Shown: positions 28,826 to 38,358 of the stretch, in pieces
Layout of the letters: every line of letters starts with the position of its first letter
How positions within the stretch are numbered: the stretch's first letter is position 1
Source of the DNA: Streptomyces sp. MMBL 11-1
Lineage (GTDB): Bacteria; Actinomycetota; Actinomycetes; Streptomycetales; Streptomycetaceae
Length of the DNA stretch: 64,000 nt
Direction: 5' to 3'
Assembly: GCF_028622875.1 (NCBI RefSeq)
Contig: NZ_CP117709.1
Span: 3,661,001-3,725,000 of the forward strand
Translations under genes and position numbers: made by a program
The notes under the pieces: model-generated
What the model was told of the DNA's origin: nothing
Database searches by the model: none
What the model saw: the letters and a program-made list of their open reading frames with translations, nothing else

Positions 28826-28835
28826 CACGTGAAAC
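28822..28835. promoter_or_regulatory. parS site (ParB-binding)
   Basis: A second perfect copy of GTTTCACGTGAAAC. It shares its first four bases with the 3' arm of the aspS terminator. It lies 10.1 kb from the copy at 18701; clusters of parS like this are found near oriC in Streptomyces. Confidence 0.9.
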
Positions 28836-28876
28836 ATCCGCAGAACGGGAGGAGCCGCGGGGGCCGCTTCCCGGAA

Positions 28877-30676
28877 CTACTTCTCCGTGGGCTTCTCCGA
28901 AGCGCCCGCGCCCTTCGCGGCAACCGGCTTGCGCAGCTGGATGTTCAGCTCGCGCAGGCGGCTCTCGTCCAGCTCCGTCGGAGCGCCCATCATCAGGTCC
29001 TGGGCGTTGCCGTTGAGCGGGAAGGCGATCGTCTCGCGGATGTTCGGCTCGTCGGCGAGCAGCATCACGATGCGGTCGACGCCCGGGGCGATGCCACCGT
29101 GCGGCGGGGCGCCGAGACGGAACGCGCGGAGCATGCCCGCGAACTCGTGCTCGACGGTCTCACGGTCGTAGCCGGCGATCTCGAAGGCCTTGAGCATCAG
29201 CTCGGGCTCGTGGTTACGGATGGCGCCCGAGGACAGCTCGATGCCGTTGCAGACGATGTCGTACTGCCAGGCGAGGATGTCCAGCGGGTCCTTCTCCTCC
29301 AGGTCGGCGAGGCCGCCCTGGGGCATCGAGAAGGGGTTGTGCGAGAAGTCGACCTTCCCGGTCTCCTCGTCCTTCTCGTACATCGGGAAGTCGACGATCC
29401 AGCAGAACCGGAAGACGCCCTCCTCGAAGTGGCCGGCGCGCTTGGCGGCCTCGACCCGGACCGCCGACATGATCTTGGAGACCTCGTCGAACTCGCCCGC
29501 GCCGAAGAAGACGGCGTGACCCGGGACCAACGAGAGGCGCTCGGTGAGCGTCTTGACGTCGGTCTCGGTGAGGAACTTGGCGATCGGTCCGGCCAGCGCC
29601 CCGTCCTCACCCACGCGCACCCAGGCCAGGCCCTTGGCGCCGTGCTCGACGGCGTACTCGCCGAGGCCGTCGAAGAACTTCCGGGACTGGCCCGCGGTGT
29701 CCGGGACCGGCAGCGCGCGGACGTGCTTGCCCGCGAACGCCTTGAACCCGGAGTCGGCGAAGACGTCCGAGATGTCGACGAGCTCCAGCTTGGCGCGCAG
29801 GTCCGGCTTGTCGTTGCCGTACTTCAGCATCGACTCGCGGAACGGGATGCGCGGGAACGGCGAGGTGACCTCGCGGCCGTTGCCGAACTCGGTGAAGAGC
29901 TCGGTCATCAGCTTCTCGATCGGCTGGAAGACGTCCTCCTGCTCGACGAAGGACATCTCGACGTCGAGCTGGTAGAACTCGCCCGGGGAGCGGTCCGCGC
30001 GGGCGTCCTCGTCGCGGAAGCAGGGCGCGATCTGGAAGTAGCGGTCGAAGCCCGAGATCATCAGCAGCTGCTTGAACTGCTGCGGGGCCTGCGGCAGCGC
30101 GTAGAACTTGCCGGGGTTCAGCCGGGACGGGACGACGAAGTCACGGGCGCCCTCGGGGGAGGTCGCGGTGAGGATCGGGGTCGCCATCTCGTTGAATCCG
30201 AGGGCCACCATCTTGGAGCGGATGGAGGCGATCACGGCCGAGCGCAGCATGATGTTGCGGTGCATGCGCTCGCGGCGCAGGTCGAGGAAGCGGTACTCCA
30301 GGCGCCGCTCCTCGTTGACGCCGTCCTCGGTGTTGATCGTGAAGGGCAGCGGGCCGGCCTCGCCGAGCACCTCGACCTCGGTGACCTCGATCTCGATCTC
30401 GCCGGTGGGCAGCTCCGGGTTGACGTTGTCGGCGCCGCGCGCGGAGACCTTGCCGTCGATCCGGACGACGGTCTCCTTGGTGAGCTTCGCCAGCGCCTCG
30501 TTGCCGGGGGTACCGGGGCGGGCGACGAGCTGCACCAGACCGTAGTGGTCGCGCAGATCGATGAAGAGGATGCCACCCAGGTCTCGGCGATTGTGCAGCC
30601 AGCCGCTCAGCCGGACGTCGGTGCCGACGTCAGAGGCGCGGAGCTCGCCGCAGGTGTGGGACCTGTACCGATGCAT
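28877..30676 (-). CDS. aspS: Aspartyl-tRNA synthetase
   Basis: A 599-residue class II synthetase charging tRNA-Asp. It begins with the OB-fold anticodon domain ([21 protein letters not shown]). The bacterial-type GAD insertion lies in the middle. Motif 2 ([19 protein letters not shown]) and motif 3 ([19 protein letters not shown]) are intact. Length and GAD domain fit bacterial AspRS. Whether it also charges tRNA-Asn cannot be read from the sequence. ATG 30676 starts [10 protein letters not shown]. Confidence 0.95.
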   Translation of the reverse strand: MHRYRSHTCGELRASDVGTDVRLSGWLHNRRDLGGILFIDLRDHYGLVQLVARPGTPGNEALAKLTKETVVRIDGKVSARGADNVNPELPTGEIEIEVTEVEVLGEAGPLPFTINTEDGVNEERRLEYRFLDLRRERMHRNIMLRSAVIASIRSKMVALGFNEMATPILTATSPEGARDFVVPSRLNPGKFYALPQAPQQFKQLLMISGFDRYFQIAPCFRDEDARADRSPGEFYQLDVEMSFVEQEDVFQPIEKLMTELFTEFGNGREVTSPFPRIPFRESMLKYGNDKPDLRAKLELVDISDVFADSGFKAFAGKHVRALPVPDTAGQSRKFFDGLGEYAVEHGAKGLAWVRVGEDGALAGPIAKFLTETDVKTLTERLSLVPGHAVFFGAGEFDEVSKIMSAVRVEAAKRAGHFEEGVFRFCWIVDFPMYEKDEETGKVDFSHNPFSMPQGGLADLEEKDPLDILAWQYDIVCNGIELSSGAIRNHEPELMLKAFEIAGYDRETVEHEFAGMLRAFRLGAPPHGGIAPGVDRIVMLLADEPNIRETIAFPLNGNAQDLMMGAPTELDESRLRELNIQLRKPVAAKGAGASEKPTEK

Positions 30677-30870
30677 CGTCGTTCATCCAGTCTTCGCGGT
30701 TCGGGGGTGCCCGGCGGATCAGGGCCCCTGGGAGTGGATCGAGCGTCCCCAGGCTACCGCCCGGGGACGGGACGCTTCATTTCCATTGACGCGGCGGCCC
30801 CGGCCGGATGCCGGAGCAGGCGGCGGACCCTCGGTGGCGTCCGCCGAGCACATCTTCCTAAAGTGGGGCA

Positions 30871-33081
30871 ATGCGCACCGAGGAAGTCCTGGCCGCGATC
30901 GCGACGGGCCTGTGGCGCTGGGACAACGCAGCCGGCACGGTCACGCTCGACGCGGAGGCGGCCCGGCTGCTGGGGCTGCCCGCCGAGCCCGGCAGCTACC
31001 GGGAGTCCACCGTGCGCTCCTGTTTCCACCCGGTCGACTGGAACGAGATCTACGCGGTGGTGAACCTCGCGGTCACCGAGGGCACCCTCGCCGAGGCGCG
31101 GCTGCGGATCGTGGACGAGCGCGGCCGGGTCCTCCGTACCGTGCGCAGCCGCTCCAAGCCGGTCGTCCCGCCGGGCCGGGACATCGGGAGTTACGTGCTC
31201 TACGGCACGCTCCAGGAGGTCGCCGAGCCGCAGCCCGGCTCCACCGACGCCGCCCACACGCCGATCACCGGGGACTGGCGGCGGTCCCGGGAAGCGTTCC
31301 TGCTGGACGCCGGCCGGGCGCTGGCCGAGGCCCGGTCCACCGCGGAGGTGCTGCGGGTCGCCGGATCGCTCTCCATGCCGGGCTTCTCCCCGGACGGTCT
31401 CGCGGTGTTCGGTTCCGCCGGGGAGCGGCTGACGATCATCGGGCAGCACGGGCACAACGCGGGGGACGAGGAGCCCTTCACCGACATGCCCCTGGAGACC
31501 GACTACCCGGCCGCCGAGGTCGTCCGCACCGGCCGCGCGATCTACCTCCCCTCCCCCGACGAGTACCACCGCCGCTACCCGGCCACCTGGCCGCTCGCCC
31601 GGCGCTTCGGACGACAGTCCTGGGCCTATCTGCCCCTGGTGTCCTCCGGCCGCACGATGGGCGCCTGGATGGCGGCGTTCCGGCATCCGGTGGCGTTCAC
31701 CCCGGACGAGCGCGCGGTGCTCTCGACGGTCGCCCGCATGCTCGCCCAGGCCCTGGCCCGTGCCGGGGTGGCCGAGACGGAACGCGAGCTGTCGCTCGGA
31801 CTCCAGCGCTCGATGATGCCGACCCTGGGCCCGGAGATCCCCGGCATGACGGTGGCCGCGCGGTACGTGCCGACCGGCGGCGGGCTCCAGGTGGGCGGCG
31901 ACTGGTACGACATGATCCCGCTGCCCAACGGCCGCATCGCCCTGGTCATCGGCGACGTCCAGGGCCACGACGTGCGGGCCGCCGGGCTGATGGGCCAGCT
32001 CCGCATCGCCCTGCGCGCCTACGCCTCCGAGGGGCACCGCCCGGACGCCGTGCTCGCCCGGGCCTCGCGCTTCCTGTCCGGGCTCACCGACGCGTACGAG
32101 AGCGTCGAGGGCGACGCGGATCCCGCGACGCCGCGCTTCGCGACCTGCCTGTACGCGGAGGTGGACCCGGAGGCCGGAACCCTGGACATCGCCCGCGCGG
32201 GCCACCCGGACCCGGTGGTGATCAGCGCCGACGGGACCGCGGTGATCCGGCAGACGGCCGGCGGGCTGCCGCTCGGGATCGAGACGGACTCCGACTACCC
32301 CACCACCCGGGTGGTCCTGGAGCCCGGCGAGACGATCATGCTGTGCACGGACGGCCTCATCGAGACCGGCGGGCACGACATGGCCACCGGCTGGTCCCGG
32401 CTGCGCCCGGTCCTGGAAGAGCCCGCCGACGACCTGGAACAGCTGGCCGACGCCCTGGTCCAGGCCGTGCACGGGCCGACCTCGCACTACACGACGGGGC
32501 CACTCGCGGACCGGCGGGAGGACGACATCGCGGTCCTGGTGCTGCGGCGGGAGAGCACCCCCGCCCGGAAGACGCCGCCGCGCCGCAGCGTCATGACCAT
32601 CGCGCAGGCCGAACCCGAGCGGATCTCGGTCGGCCGGCAGCTCGTGCGCGAACTGCTGCACGACTGGAGCGATCCCGAACAGGTCGACTCGGCGGTCCTG
32701 ATGCTCTCCGAGATGGCCACCAACGTGCTCGTCCACACGGACGGGGACGCGCTGATGGTGGCGGAGGTCTCCGGCGAACGGGGGGAGCGGCGGCTGCGCG
32801 TCGAGGTCGCCGACGCCAGCGACGAACTGCCGCACAAGAGGCGGCCGGGCGAGATGGCGTCCAGCGGGCGGGGCCTGGTGCTGATGGAGATGCTGGCGGA
32901 CGCGTGGGGGGTGGATCCGCGCGGGGCGGGGAAGTCGATCTGGTTCGAGCTGTACGAATCGGGCGAGCCGGATGAGCCGAACGAGTCGGATGAGTCGGAT
33001 GAGTCGGATGAGTCGGACGAGCCGTCGGATGGGTTGGACAGGCCGGGGGAGCCGGGGGAGTTCGCGGAGGCCGCGTCCTGA
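30871..33081 (+). CDS. PAS/GAF/SpoIIE phosphatase with anti-sigma-type HATPase domain
   Basis: A 736-residue signalling protein with four modules: a PAS-like fold (residues 1-115), a GAF domain (about 140-300, GRQSWAYLPLVSSGRTMGAW), a SpoIIE-type PP2C domain (about 310-520, VGGDWYDMIPLPNGRIALVIGDVQGHD), and a HATPase_c domain (about 570-700, LSEMATNVLVHTDGD and SSGRGLVLMEML). Proteins of this kind switch sigma factors by partner exchange, with the phosphatase acting on anti-anti-sigma proteins. The C-terminal tail is an acidic Asp-Glu-Ser repeat encoded by a GATGAGTCG unit. It has no partner genes beside it. Confidence 0.9.
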   Translation: MRTEEVLAAIATGLWRWDNAAGTVTLDAEAARLLGLPAEPGSYRESTVRSCFHPVDWNEIYAVVNLAVTEGTLAEARLRIVDERGRVLRTVRSRSKPVVPPGRDIGSYVLYGTLQEVAEPQPGSTDAAHTPITGDWRRSREAFLLDAGRALAEARSTAEVLRVAGSLSMPGFSPDGLAVFGSAGERLTIIGQHGHNAGDEEPFTDMPLETDYPAAEVVRTGRAIYLPSPDEYHRRYPATWPLARRFGRQSWAYLPLVSSGRTMGAWMAAFRHPVAFTPDERAVLSTVARMLAQALARAGVAETERELSLGLQRSMMPTLGPEIPGMTVAARYVPTGGGLQVGGDWYDMIPLPNGRIALVIGDVQGHDVRAAGLMGQLRIALRAYASEGHRPDAVLARASRFLSGLTDAYESVEGDADPATPRFATCLYAEVDPEAGTLDIARAGHPDPVVISADGTAVIRQTAGGLPLGIETDSDYPTTRVVLEPGETIMLCTDGLIETGGHDMATGWSRLRPVLEEPADDLEQLADALVQAVHGPTSHYTTGPLADRREDDIAVLVLRRESTPARKTPPRRSVMTIAQAEPERISVGRQLVRELLHDWSDPEQVDSAVLMLSEMATNVLVHTDGDALMVAEVSGERGERRLRVEVADASDELPHKRRPGEMASSGRGLVLMEMLADAWGVDPRGAGKSIWFELYESGEPDEPNESDESDESDESDEPSDGLDRPGEPGEFAEAAS

Positions 33082-33173
33082 GCCGCGCCCCTCGTGCTCC
33101 TGATCCTCGCGGCCGTGGCCCCGCGCCCCTGGCCTCCGGACCGCCCGGGCCCGACCCCGTAGCGGTTCCGTCC

Positions 33174-34325
33174 TCAAACGCCGGCCGGGCCGGATCCACC
33201 GCCGGGCGGGCCGACTCCTCCCGAGGCCGGGCCGGATCCGCCGCCGGGCGGGCCGGTGCCTCCCGGGGCCGCCGGGCCGGGCCGTGCCTCGTACCCCCTT
33301 CGCAGCTCGCCCAGGACCCCGAAGGCCGCCGCGCACAGGGGCACGGCCAGCAGCATGCCGAGCAGGCCCGCCACGCTCGCCCCCGCCGTCAGCGCGATCA
33401 TGATCATGGCGGGGTGCATCTGGACCGTACGGCTCTGGATCATCGGCTGGAGCACATGGCCCTCCAGCACCTGGACCGCGAGGACCACCCCCAGGGCCCA
33501 CAGGGCGATCACGAACCCCCGGTCGGCCAGCGCCACCAGCACCGCCACCGCGCCGGAGAGAAACGCCCCGAGGTACGGGATGTACGCGCCGACGAACACG
33601 AGCGCGCCGAGCCCCACCGCCCCGGGAACATCCAGGATCAGCAGGCCCACCGTGATGCACACGGCGTCGATCAGGGCGATGAACGTGGTGCCGCGCATGA
33701 AGCCCTCGACGGCCTCGAACGCCCGGCGGCCCATGGCCTCCACCTGCTCCCCAGTACCGCGCGGGGCCACCGAATGGGCCAGGTTCACCGCCCGGTCCGA
33801 ATCGCGCAGGAAGAAGAAGGTCAGCAGCAGGGCCAGCACACTGGTCGCCACCAGCGAACCGACCAGGCTGAGGCCGCTGAGCAGACCGCCCGCCGCGCTC
33901 GCCCCGAACTTCTCGAACAGGCTCTTCGCGTTGTCGGCCAGGTCGTCGACGTCCGTGGCCCCGGCGATGTCCAGATGGTCCACGACCCACTGACCAGCGT
34001 CCTTCAGCGAGTCGACGATCTGGGCACCGGAGTCGACGAGGGCGGTGACGACGATGTATCCGGCGCCGCCGACCACCGCGACGAGGGCCGCGCAGGTCAG
34101 CCCCGCGGCCAGCGACCGGTTGAGCCTGCGGGCGATGAGCCACCGGTGGACGGGCCCGAGCAGCGCGGTGCCGAGCAGGGCGAGCAGCACCGGGGTGACC
34201 GCGGTCTTGAGGACGACGACCAGCCAGATCGCGACGGCGGCGACGCCCACGACGAGCAGGACGACACCGCACCAGGCAGCCGCGCGGCGGGCGCTCTCGG
34301 GAAGGAGGGGCTGGGGTGCGGGCAC
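33174..34325 (-). CDS. AI-2E family transporter (UPF0118)
   Basis: A 383-residue polytopic protein with about seven hydrophobic segments, for example VVLLVVGVAAVAIWLVVVLK, VLALLLTFFFLRDSDR and VGLGALVFVGAYIPYLGAFL, the last being close to the family signature. AI-2E proteins have been linked to autoinducer export and Na+/H+ exchange, but the substrate of this one is unknown. The C-terminus is a Gly/Pro tract (PGGGSGPASGG). It shares orientation with the pirin gene, 92 bases away. Confidence 0.85.
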   Translation of the reverse strand: MPAPQPLLPESARRAAAWCGVVLLVVGVAAVAIWLVVVLKTAVTPVLLALLGTALLGPVHRWLIARRLNRSLAAGLTCAALVAVVGGAGYIVVTALVDSGAQIVDSLKDAGQWVVDHLDIAGATDVDDLADNAKSLFEKFGASAAGGLLSGLSLVGSLVATSVLALLLTFFFLRDSDRAVNLAHSVAPRGTGEQVEAMGRRAFEAVEGFMRGTTFIALIDAVCITVGLLILDVPGAVGLGALVFVGAYIPYLGAFLSGAVAVLVALADRGFVIALWALGVVLAVQVLEGHVLQPMIQSRTVQMHPAMIMIALTAGASVAGLLGMLLAVPLCAAAFGVLGELRRGYEARPGPAAPGGTGPPGGGSGPASGGVGPPGGGSGPAGV

Positions 34326-34416
34326 CCTCCCACCCGATCACGGTGCGTGGCGCACGGCCCGTCCGCCGCCCCCGTACGGGTGACGGCGAGTCACCTGACG
34401 GAAGCGGCGGGAGGCG

Positions 34417-35151
34417 TCACATGCCGTGGACCGCGGGGACCGTACCCAGGCGGCCGGCCTGGAAGTCCTCGAAGGCCTGCCTCAGCTCGGCCTGACTGTT
34501 CATCACGAACGGTCCGTAGTGCGCCATCGGCTCCCGGATCGGGCGGCCTCCGAGGAGGACGACCTCCAGGTCCGGGGTGTTGCCGTCCTGCCGCTCGTCC
34601 GCGCGGACGGTCAGCGAGCCGCCGGCGCCGAACACCGCGGTCTGGCCCATCGCGACGGGGCGGCGCTCCGCGCCGACCGTGCCGCGTCCGGCCAGGACGT
34701 AGGCGAGGCCGTTGAAGTCCTCGCGCCACGGCAGGGTCACCTCGGCGCCGGGCCGGACGGTGGCGTGGATCATCGTGATCGGGGTGTGGGTGATGCCGGG
34801 GCCCTCGTGGCCGTCGAGTTCACCGGCGATGACGCGGAGCAGCGCGCCGCCGTCGGGGGAGGCGAGCAGCTGGACCTCGCCGCCGCGGATGTCCTGGTAG
34901 CGCGGGGCCATCATCTTGTCGGCCTTGGGCAGGTTCACCCAGAGCTGGAGGCCGTGGAAGAGCCCGCCGGACATGACGAGCGACTCCGGCGGGGCCTCGA
35001 TGTGCAGCAGGCCCGACCCGGCGGTCATCCACTGGGTGTCGCCGTTCTCGATGGTGCCGCCGCCACCGTTGGAGTCCTGGTGGATGAAGGACCCGTCGAT
35101 CAGGTACGTGACCGTCTCGAAGCCGCGGTGCGGGTGCCAGGGGGTGCCCTT
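34417..35151 (-). pseudogene. Pirin-like gene, 5' end removed by prophage integration (attB gene of phiC31 type)
   Basis: About 245 codons of a pirin (cupin) protein remain, from [14 protein letters not shown] to the stop. The metal-binding cupin residues are largely present ([33 protein letters not shown]). The codon series stops being pirin exactly at the TT crossover at 35150-35151. The N-terminal exon-equivalent must lie beyond the right end of the prophage. The frame stays open across the junction into phage DNA, so a protein with a phage-derived N-terminus (up to 350 residues) is possible. The gene is the known integration target of phiC31-type phages. Confidence 0.9.
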
Positions 35152-35170
35152 CACTTCCCCCAGTTGGGGG
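35134..35170. other. attL, hybrid attachment site (B-O-P')
   Basis: The left half GTGCCAGGGGGTGCCC (35134-35149) matches the left arm of phiC31 attB in a pirin gene. The right half, with CAGTTGGGGG, matches the P' arm of phiC31 attP next to its integrase gene. They meet at TT (35150-35151), the phiC31-type crossover dinucleotide. The integrase starts 16 bases beyond the site. The other junction is outside the window. Confidence 0.9.
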
Positions 35171-35185
35171 CGTAGGATCTCCCCC

Positions 35186-37003
35186 ATGACAACAGGAGTC
35201 GTGACCGGCGTGGACACGTATGCAGCGGCGTATGACCGGCAATCGGCAGAACGCGAAAACCGAAGCGCAGCAAGCCCAGCGACCCAGCGTAGCGCCAACG
35301 AAGACAAGGCGGATGCCGTTCGGGGCGAAGTCGAGCGCGACGGCGGACAGTTCCGGTTCATAGGCCATTTCTCCGAAGCCCCGGGAACGTCCGCCTTCGG
35401 TACCGCTGAGCGCCCCCACTTCGAGCGCCTGTTGAACGAATGCCGCGCCGGTCGCGTAAACATGATCATCGTTTACGACGTGTCCCGCTTCTCACGCCTT
35501 GACGTCATGGACGCAATTCCCATCGTGACGGAATTGCTGGGACTGGGCGTAACCATCGTGTCCGTTACGGAAGGCATCTTCCGCAAGGGCAACGTCATGG
35601 ACCTTATCCACCTGATCATGAGGCTTGATCAGGCGCATAAGGAATCGTCCACCAAATCGAAGAAGATTCACGACACGAAGAACCTTCACCGCGAATTGGG
35701 CGGGTACGTAGGCGGAAAGCCGCCTTACGGTTTCAAGTTCGTTTCCGTGCCCGTCGAGATCACGCGGAACGGCAAAACGTCCGTGATCGTGATTCAGAAA
35801 CTCGCCCACGACGACACCCCGACTTCCGGCCCCTTCGAGAATGAGCCGGACACGATTCGTTGGTGGTGGCGCGAAATCAAGGCGCATCGCGACCTTCCCT
35901 TTACCCAGGGAGCAAAAGCCAGCATTCACCCGGGCAGTCTGACCGGTCTGTGCAAGCGAATGCACGTCGATGGAGTCCCTACCCGGGGCGAGACAATCGG
36001 GAAGCGGACAGCGGCTAGCATCTGGGACGCTGCCGTTGTTAAGCGGATTCTGTCCGACCCGCGCATTGCTGGATTCGCCGCTGAAGTCCTGTACAAGAAA
36101 AAGCCCGATGGGACACCGACCACCAAGGTTGCGGGATACCGAATCCAGCGCGACCCGGTAACGCTCCGGCCCGTCATGCTCGAATGTGGCCCGATCATCC
36201 CGCCGGCTGAGTGGCACGAACTTCAGGAATGGCTACAGGGCAGGGGACGCGGCAAGGGGCTCAGCCGTGGGAAATCGGTACTGTCCGCCATGGAACGGCT
36301 TTACTGCGAGTGCACGAACACGATGACGTCGAAGAAGGAAGAGAACTCCGTCAAGGACTCTTACCGCTGCCGTCGCCGTAAGGCGCTTCCCGGTCAGCAC
36401 GAAGGCGACTGCACCATTTCCATGGCAGCGCTGGACAAGCACGTTGCCGACAAGGTCTTTGCCCGCATCAAGACCGCTGAGGGCGACGAAGAAACCTTGG
36501 CGATGCTGTGGGAAGCGACACGACGCTTCGGGAAGCTCACAGAAGCCCCTGAGACGTCCGGTGAGCGTGCTTCCCTTGTGGCGGAGCGCGCCGACGCTGC
36601 CCAGGCGCTAGAAGAGCTGTACGAAGACCGTGCGGCCGGTTCCTACGGCGGACCCATCGGCCGGAAGCACTTCCGCAAGGCTGAGGCAGCGGCAACGCTC
36701 CGGCTACAGGGTGCCGAAGAGCGCCTGACGGAGCTGGAAGCCAACGACGCCCCCGTGTTGCCCATCCGGCAATGGGTGCCCGAAGACCCGAACCTTGACC
36801 CGACCGGCAAGGGCTCTTGGTGGCACGCTGCCACGGTCGAAGACAAGCGCGTCTTCGTGGAACTGTTCGTTGACCGGATCACGGTCATCAAGGCCCCGAC
36901 CGGCAAGGGTGCGGGAACTCCCGTTGAGGACCGCGTGACGATCACGTTCGCGACTCCCCCGAAGGACGAAGACGAAGACGCCACCGAGGACGAAGCGGCG
37001 TAA
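35186..37003 (+). CDS. int: Large serine integrase, phiC31 family
   Basis: A 605-residue serine recombinase that joins attP and attB and makes attL/attR. The catalytic domain starts [18 protein letters not shown], where the Ser of YDRQS is the nucleophile; the arginine-rich [20 protein letters not shown] segment follows. The recombinase and zinc-ribbon domains are present ([16 protein letters not shown] ... YRCRRRK), then a coiled region ([19 protein letters not shown]). From memory it is close to phiC31 Int along its whole length and of the same size. ATG 35186 lies 16 bases from the attL core. An RDF candidate lies at 60352. Confidence 0.95.
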   Translation: MTTGVVTGVDTYAAAYDRQSAERENRSAASPATQRSANEDKADAVRGEVERDGGQFRFIGHFSEAPGTSAFGTAERPHFERLLNECRAGRVNMIIVYDVSRFSRLDVMDAIPIVTELLGLGVTIVSVTEGIFRKGNVMDLIHLIMRLDQAHKESSTKSKKIHDTKNLHRELGGYVGGKPPYGFKFVSVPVEITRNGKTSVIVIQKLAHDDTPTSGPFENEPDTIRWWWREIKAHRDLPFTQGAKASIHPGSLTGLCKRMHVDGVPTRGETIGKRTAASIWDAAVVKRILSDPRIAGFAAEVLYKKKPDGTPTTKVAGYRIQRDPVTLRPVMLECGPIIPPAEWHELQEWLQGRGRGKGLSRGKSVLSAMERLYCECTNTMTSKKEENSVKDSYRCRRRKALPGQHEGDCTISMAALDKHVADKVFARIKTAEGDEETLAMLWEATRRFGKLTEAPETSGERASLVAERADAAQALEELYEDRAAGSYGGPIGRKHFRKAEAAATLRLQGAEERLTELEANDAPVLPIRQWVPEDPNLDPTGKGSWWHAATVEDKRVFVELFVDRITVIKAPTGKGAGTPVEDRVTITFATPPKDEDEDATEDEAA

Positions 37004-37016
37004 CGCACAGCGGGAA

Positions 37017-37047
37017 GGGTCGAGCCGGCTGAGGTTCGGCCCTTTTT
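37017..37047 (+). terminator. Terminator of the integrase gene
   Basis: GGGTCGAG pairs with TTCGGCCC (G-T pairs allowed) around a GC-rich loop, followed by a run of five Ts (CCTTTTT). It lies 14 bases after the int stop codon. Confidence 0.75.
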
Positions 37048-37131
37048 CTGCCTTCATAATCGTTAGTTAGTCTAAGTAATAGTGACTCCGTCACGTCAGC
37101 GCCCAGGGGCAAGCCGTCTGACCAGCAAGTT

Positions 37132-37276
37132 GCGACGCTGTGACGTAGTGATCCATTTTCTTGAAACACATAAGAAAACTCTAAGGGCAACCCAGAATCG
37201 ACAACACTTCGTCACAGCGTCGCACGCCCGGTTCGCTGCTCAGAAGTCACCGACTCCCTTCATATAAGTAGGAGGG
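37132..37276 (+). promoter_or_regulatory. Regulatory module A: 14-bp inverted repeat around an AT-rich core, followed by the phage box
   Basis: GCGACGCTGTGACG (37132-37145) and its exact complement CGTCACAGCGTCGC (37210-37223) flank 64 bases that are AT-richer than their surroundings (TTGAAACACATAAG, CTCTAAGGGCAACCC). Twenty-two bases later comes GTCACCGACTCCCTT (37246-37260), then TAAGTAGGAGG. A related copy lies at 58467-58592. The 380-base gap 37004-37383 holds the int terminator, this module and a GC-rich leader with no convincing gene. A further possible stem, AAGTAGGAGGG with CCCCCTACTT, spans 37265-37355. Confidence 0.7.
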
Positions 37277-37383
37277 TGTTTCCGCACCGCGCATCTAGTC
37301 GCGAAACGCAACGGCGGTCAGAGTGCGCACCCTTCGGCCGGTCGCCCCCCTACTTCTCTCCTAGGGTTGAGCGTCCGGCGCAA

Positions 37384-37456
37384 GCTTCTGTAGCTCAGTT
37401 GGTAGAGCGGCCGGCTCTTAACCGGCTTGTCGTTGGTTCGAGTCCAACCGGAAGCA
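37384..37456 (+). tRNA. tRNA-Lys (CUU)
   Basis: A 73-base cloverleaf: acceptor GCTTCTG/CGGAAGC (one G-U), D-stem GCTC/GAGC, anticodon stem GCCGG/CCGGC with loop CTCTTAA, which gives anticodon CTT, and T-stem GTTGG/CCAAC with TTCGAGT loop. Discriminator A; no CCA encoded. It is the first gene after module A. A phage-borne Lys tRNA would support AAG codons, which are frequent in the late genes. Confidence 0.9.
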
Positions 37457-37686
37457 CGTCAGGAACGGCACGACTTGCGTATTGTGGTCGGGTGCCCGTG
37501 GCAGGGGTGATGTGGTTCGCCTGCCTTCATGGCGATACGGAGTACCGACTATGGCGTGGTCGGTTGCGCGTGAGCGTATGCAGGGATCTTCGGATGCCTG
37601 ACCGGTTCGAATCCGGACTATCGCACAGGGGCGCGTACGGCGTTGATCGTGGCGGCGCGCTCGACCACTTGAAAGGGGCTGGGCCC

Positions 37687-37923
37687 ATGAGCGGGTACAC
37701 GTGGGCTTGGCTGGGTTGGCTGGGCGCGTTCGTTGCCATTGAGGGTAAGGCGCTCTTCAACAAGTCCCCTGGGGACACGCTGAGCGAGCACGTGTGGCGT
37801 TGGTTCGCTACTGCCCAGGGTTCTACCGGTACGCCTAGCGGCTGGGTCCGCATACGGCGTTTCAGCCTTCTCGCCTTCATGGGTTGGCTCACTGTGCACT
37901 TCCTGACTGGGGGCCGTTTCTAA
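37687..37923 (+). CDS. Small phage membrane protein
   Basis: A 78-residue protein, MSGYTWAWLGWLGAFVAIEG at the start, with two hydrophobic segments (residues 5-20 and 60-75) joined by a polar loop rich in Trp, Ser and Thr. ATG 37687 has AAAGGGG at good spacing; the frame is open upstream through tRNA-like sequence, which I do not treat as coding. Function unknown; its position before the packaging genes is typical of small phiC31-type accessory or membrane proteins. Confidence 0.6.
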   Translation: MSGYTWAWLGWLGAFVAIEGKALFNKSPGDTLSEHVWRWFATAQGSTGTPSGWVRIRRFSLLAFMGWLTVHFLTGGRF

Positions 37924-37941
37924 CCTACTCGCGTGAGTAGC
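37924..37941. promoter_or_regulatory. Operator-like palindrome (CIR type), copy 1
   Basis: CCTACTCGCGTGAGTAGC follows the stop of the small membrane protein gene at once. It is one of seven near-identical 16-18 base palindromes in the prophage and probably a repressor-binding site. Confidence 0.7.
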
Positions 37942-38010
37942 CTGGATCGGCTCGAAGGGTAGGGGGGTGCCTGCCTGGGGCGCGCCCCCTTGAGATAGGG
38001 GGGGGTGCCC

Positions 38011-38358
38011 ATGCGTACACGTTGCCTTGATTGCCGGGGGTGGGCTACCCACAACGGGCGTTGCGCGCTGCACCACTCGAACTACAACGCACAGCGCAGT
38101 GTGAAGAGCCACGCTAAGCGGCGTGCTGCCATCGCACGGGGGAACAACGCTGCGGCTAAGCTTCGGCGCGCTGTGCGTAAGGCTGTGGGTGCTGAGTGCC
38201 GCATGTGCATGGGCTTCTTCCTGCCTAGTCAGTTGGATATCGACCACATCAAGCCCCTTGCATTGGGTGGCGAAGATGTTGAATCGAATGTCCAGGCTCT
38301 TTGCAAGCGTTGCCACAAGACGAAGACCGCAATGGATTTCGGAAAGCGCCCGTTCTAG
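38011..38358 (+). CDS. HNH endonuclease next to the packaging region
   Basis: A 115-residue HNH nuclease. It begins with a Cys pair (MRTRCLDCRGWATHNGRCALHH) and ends with the catalytic module CRMCMGFFLPSQLDIDHIKPL and VQALCKRCHKTK, in which the DH and Asn/His positions of HNH are visible. In HK97-like phages an HNH protein beside the terminase genes works with TerL in cos cleavage, and its position here supports that. ATG 38011 has a G-rich ribosome site; GTG two codons earlier is possible. Confidence 0.85.
   Translation: MRTRCLDCRGWATHNGRCALHHSNYNAQRSVKSHAKRRAAIARGNNAAAKLRRAVRKAVGAECRMCMGFFLPSQLDIDHIKPLALGGEDVESNVQALCKRCHKTKTAMDFGKRPF

Noticed and set aside
34417..35469. A 350-codon open frame suggesting an intact pirin gene.
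   Set aside because: The first ~100 codons are antisense to int and phage-derived; the host pirin part begins only at 35151.
37532..37625. A possible second tRNA (GCGATA/TATCGC acceptor-like ends, CCGG-TTCGAAT-CCGG T-arm).
   Set aside because: The anticodon arm and D-arm do not fold in the standard way and position 8 is not T. At most a degenerate tRNA remnant.
37276..37923. A 215-codon reading frame before the small membrane protein.
   Set aside because: Its first part runs through tRNA-Lys and a tRNA-like segment; only the last 78 codons have a ribosome site and protein-like content.
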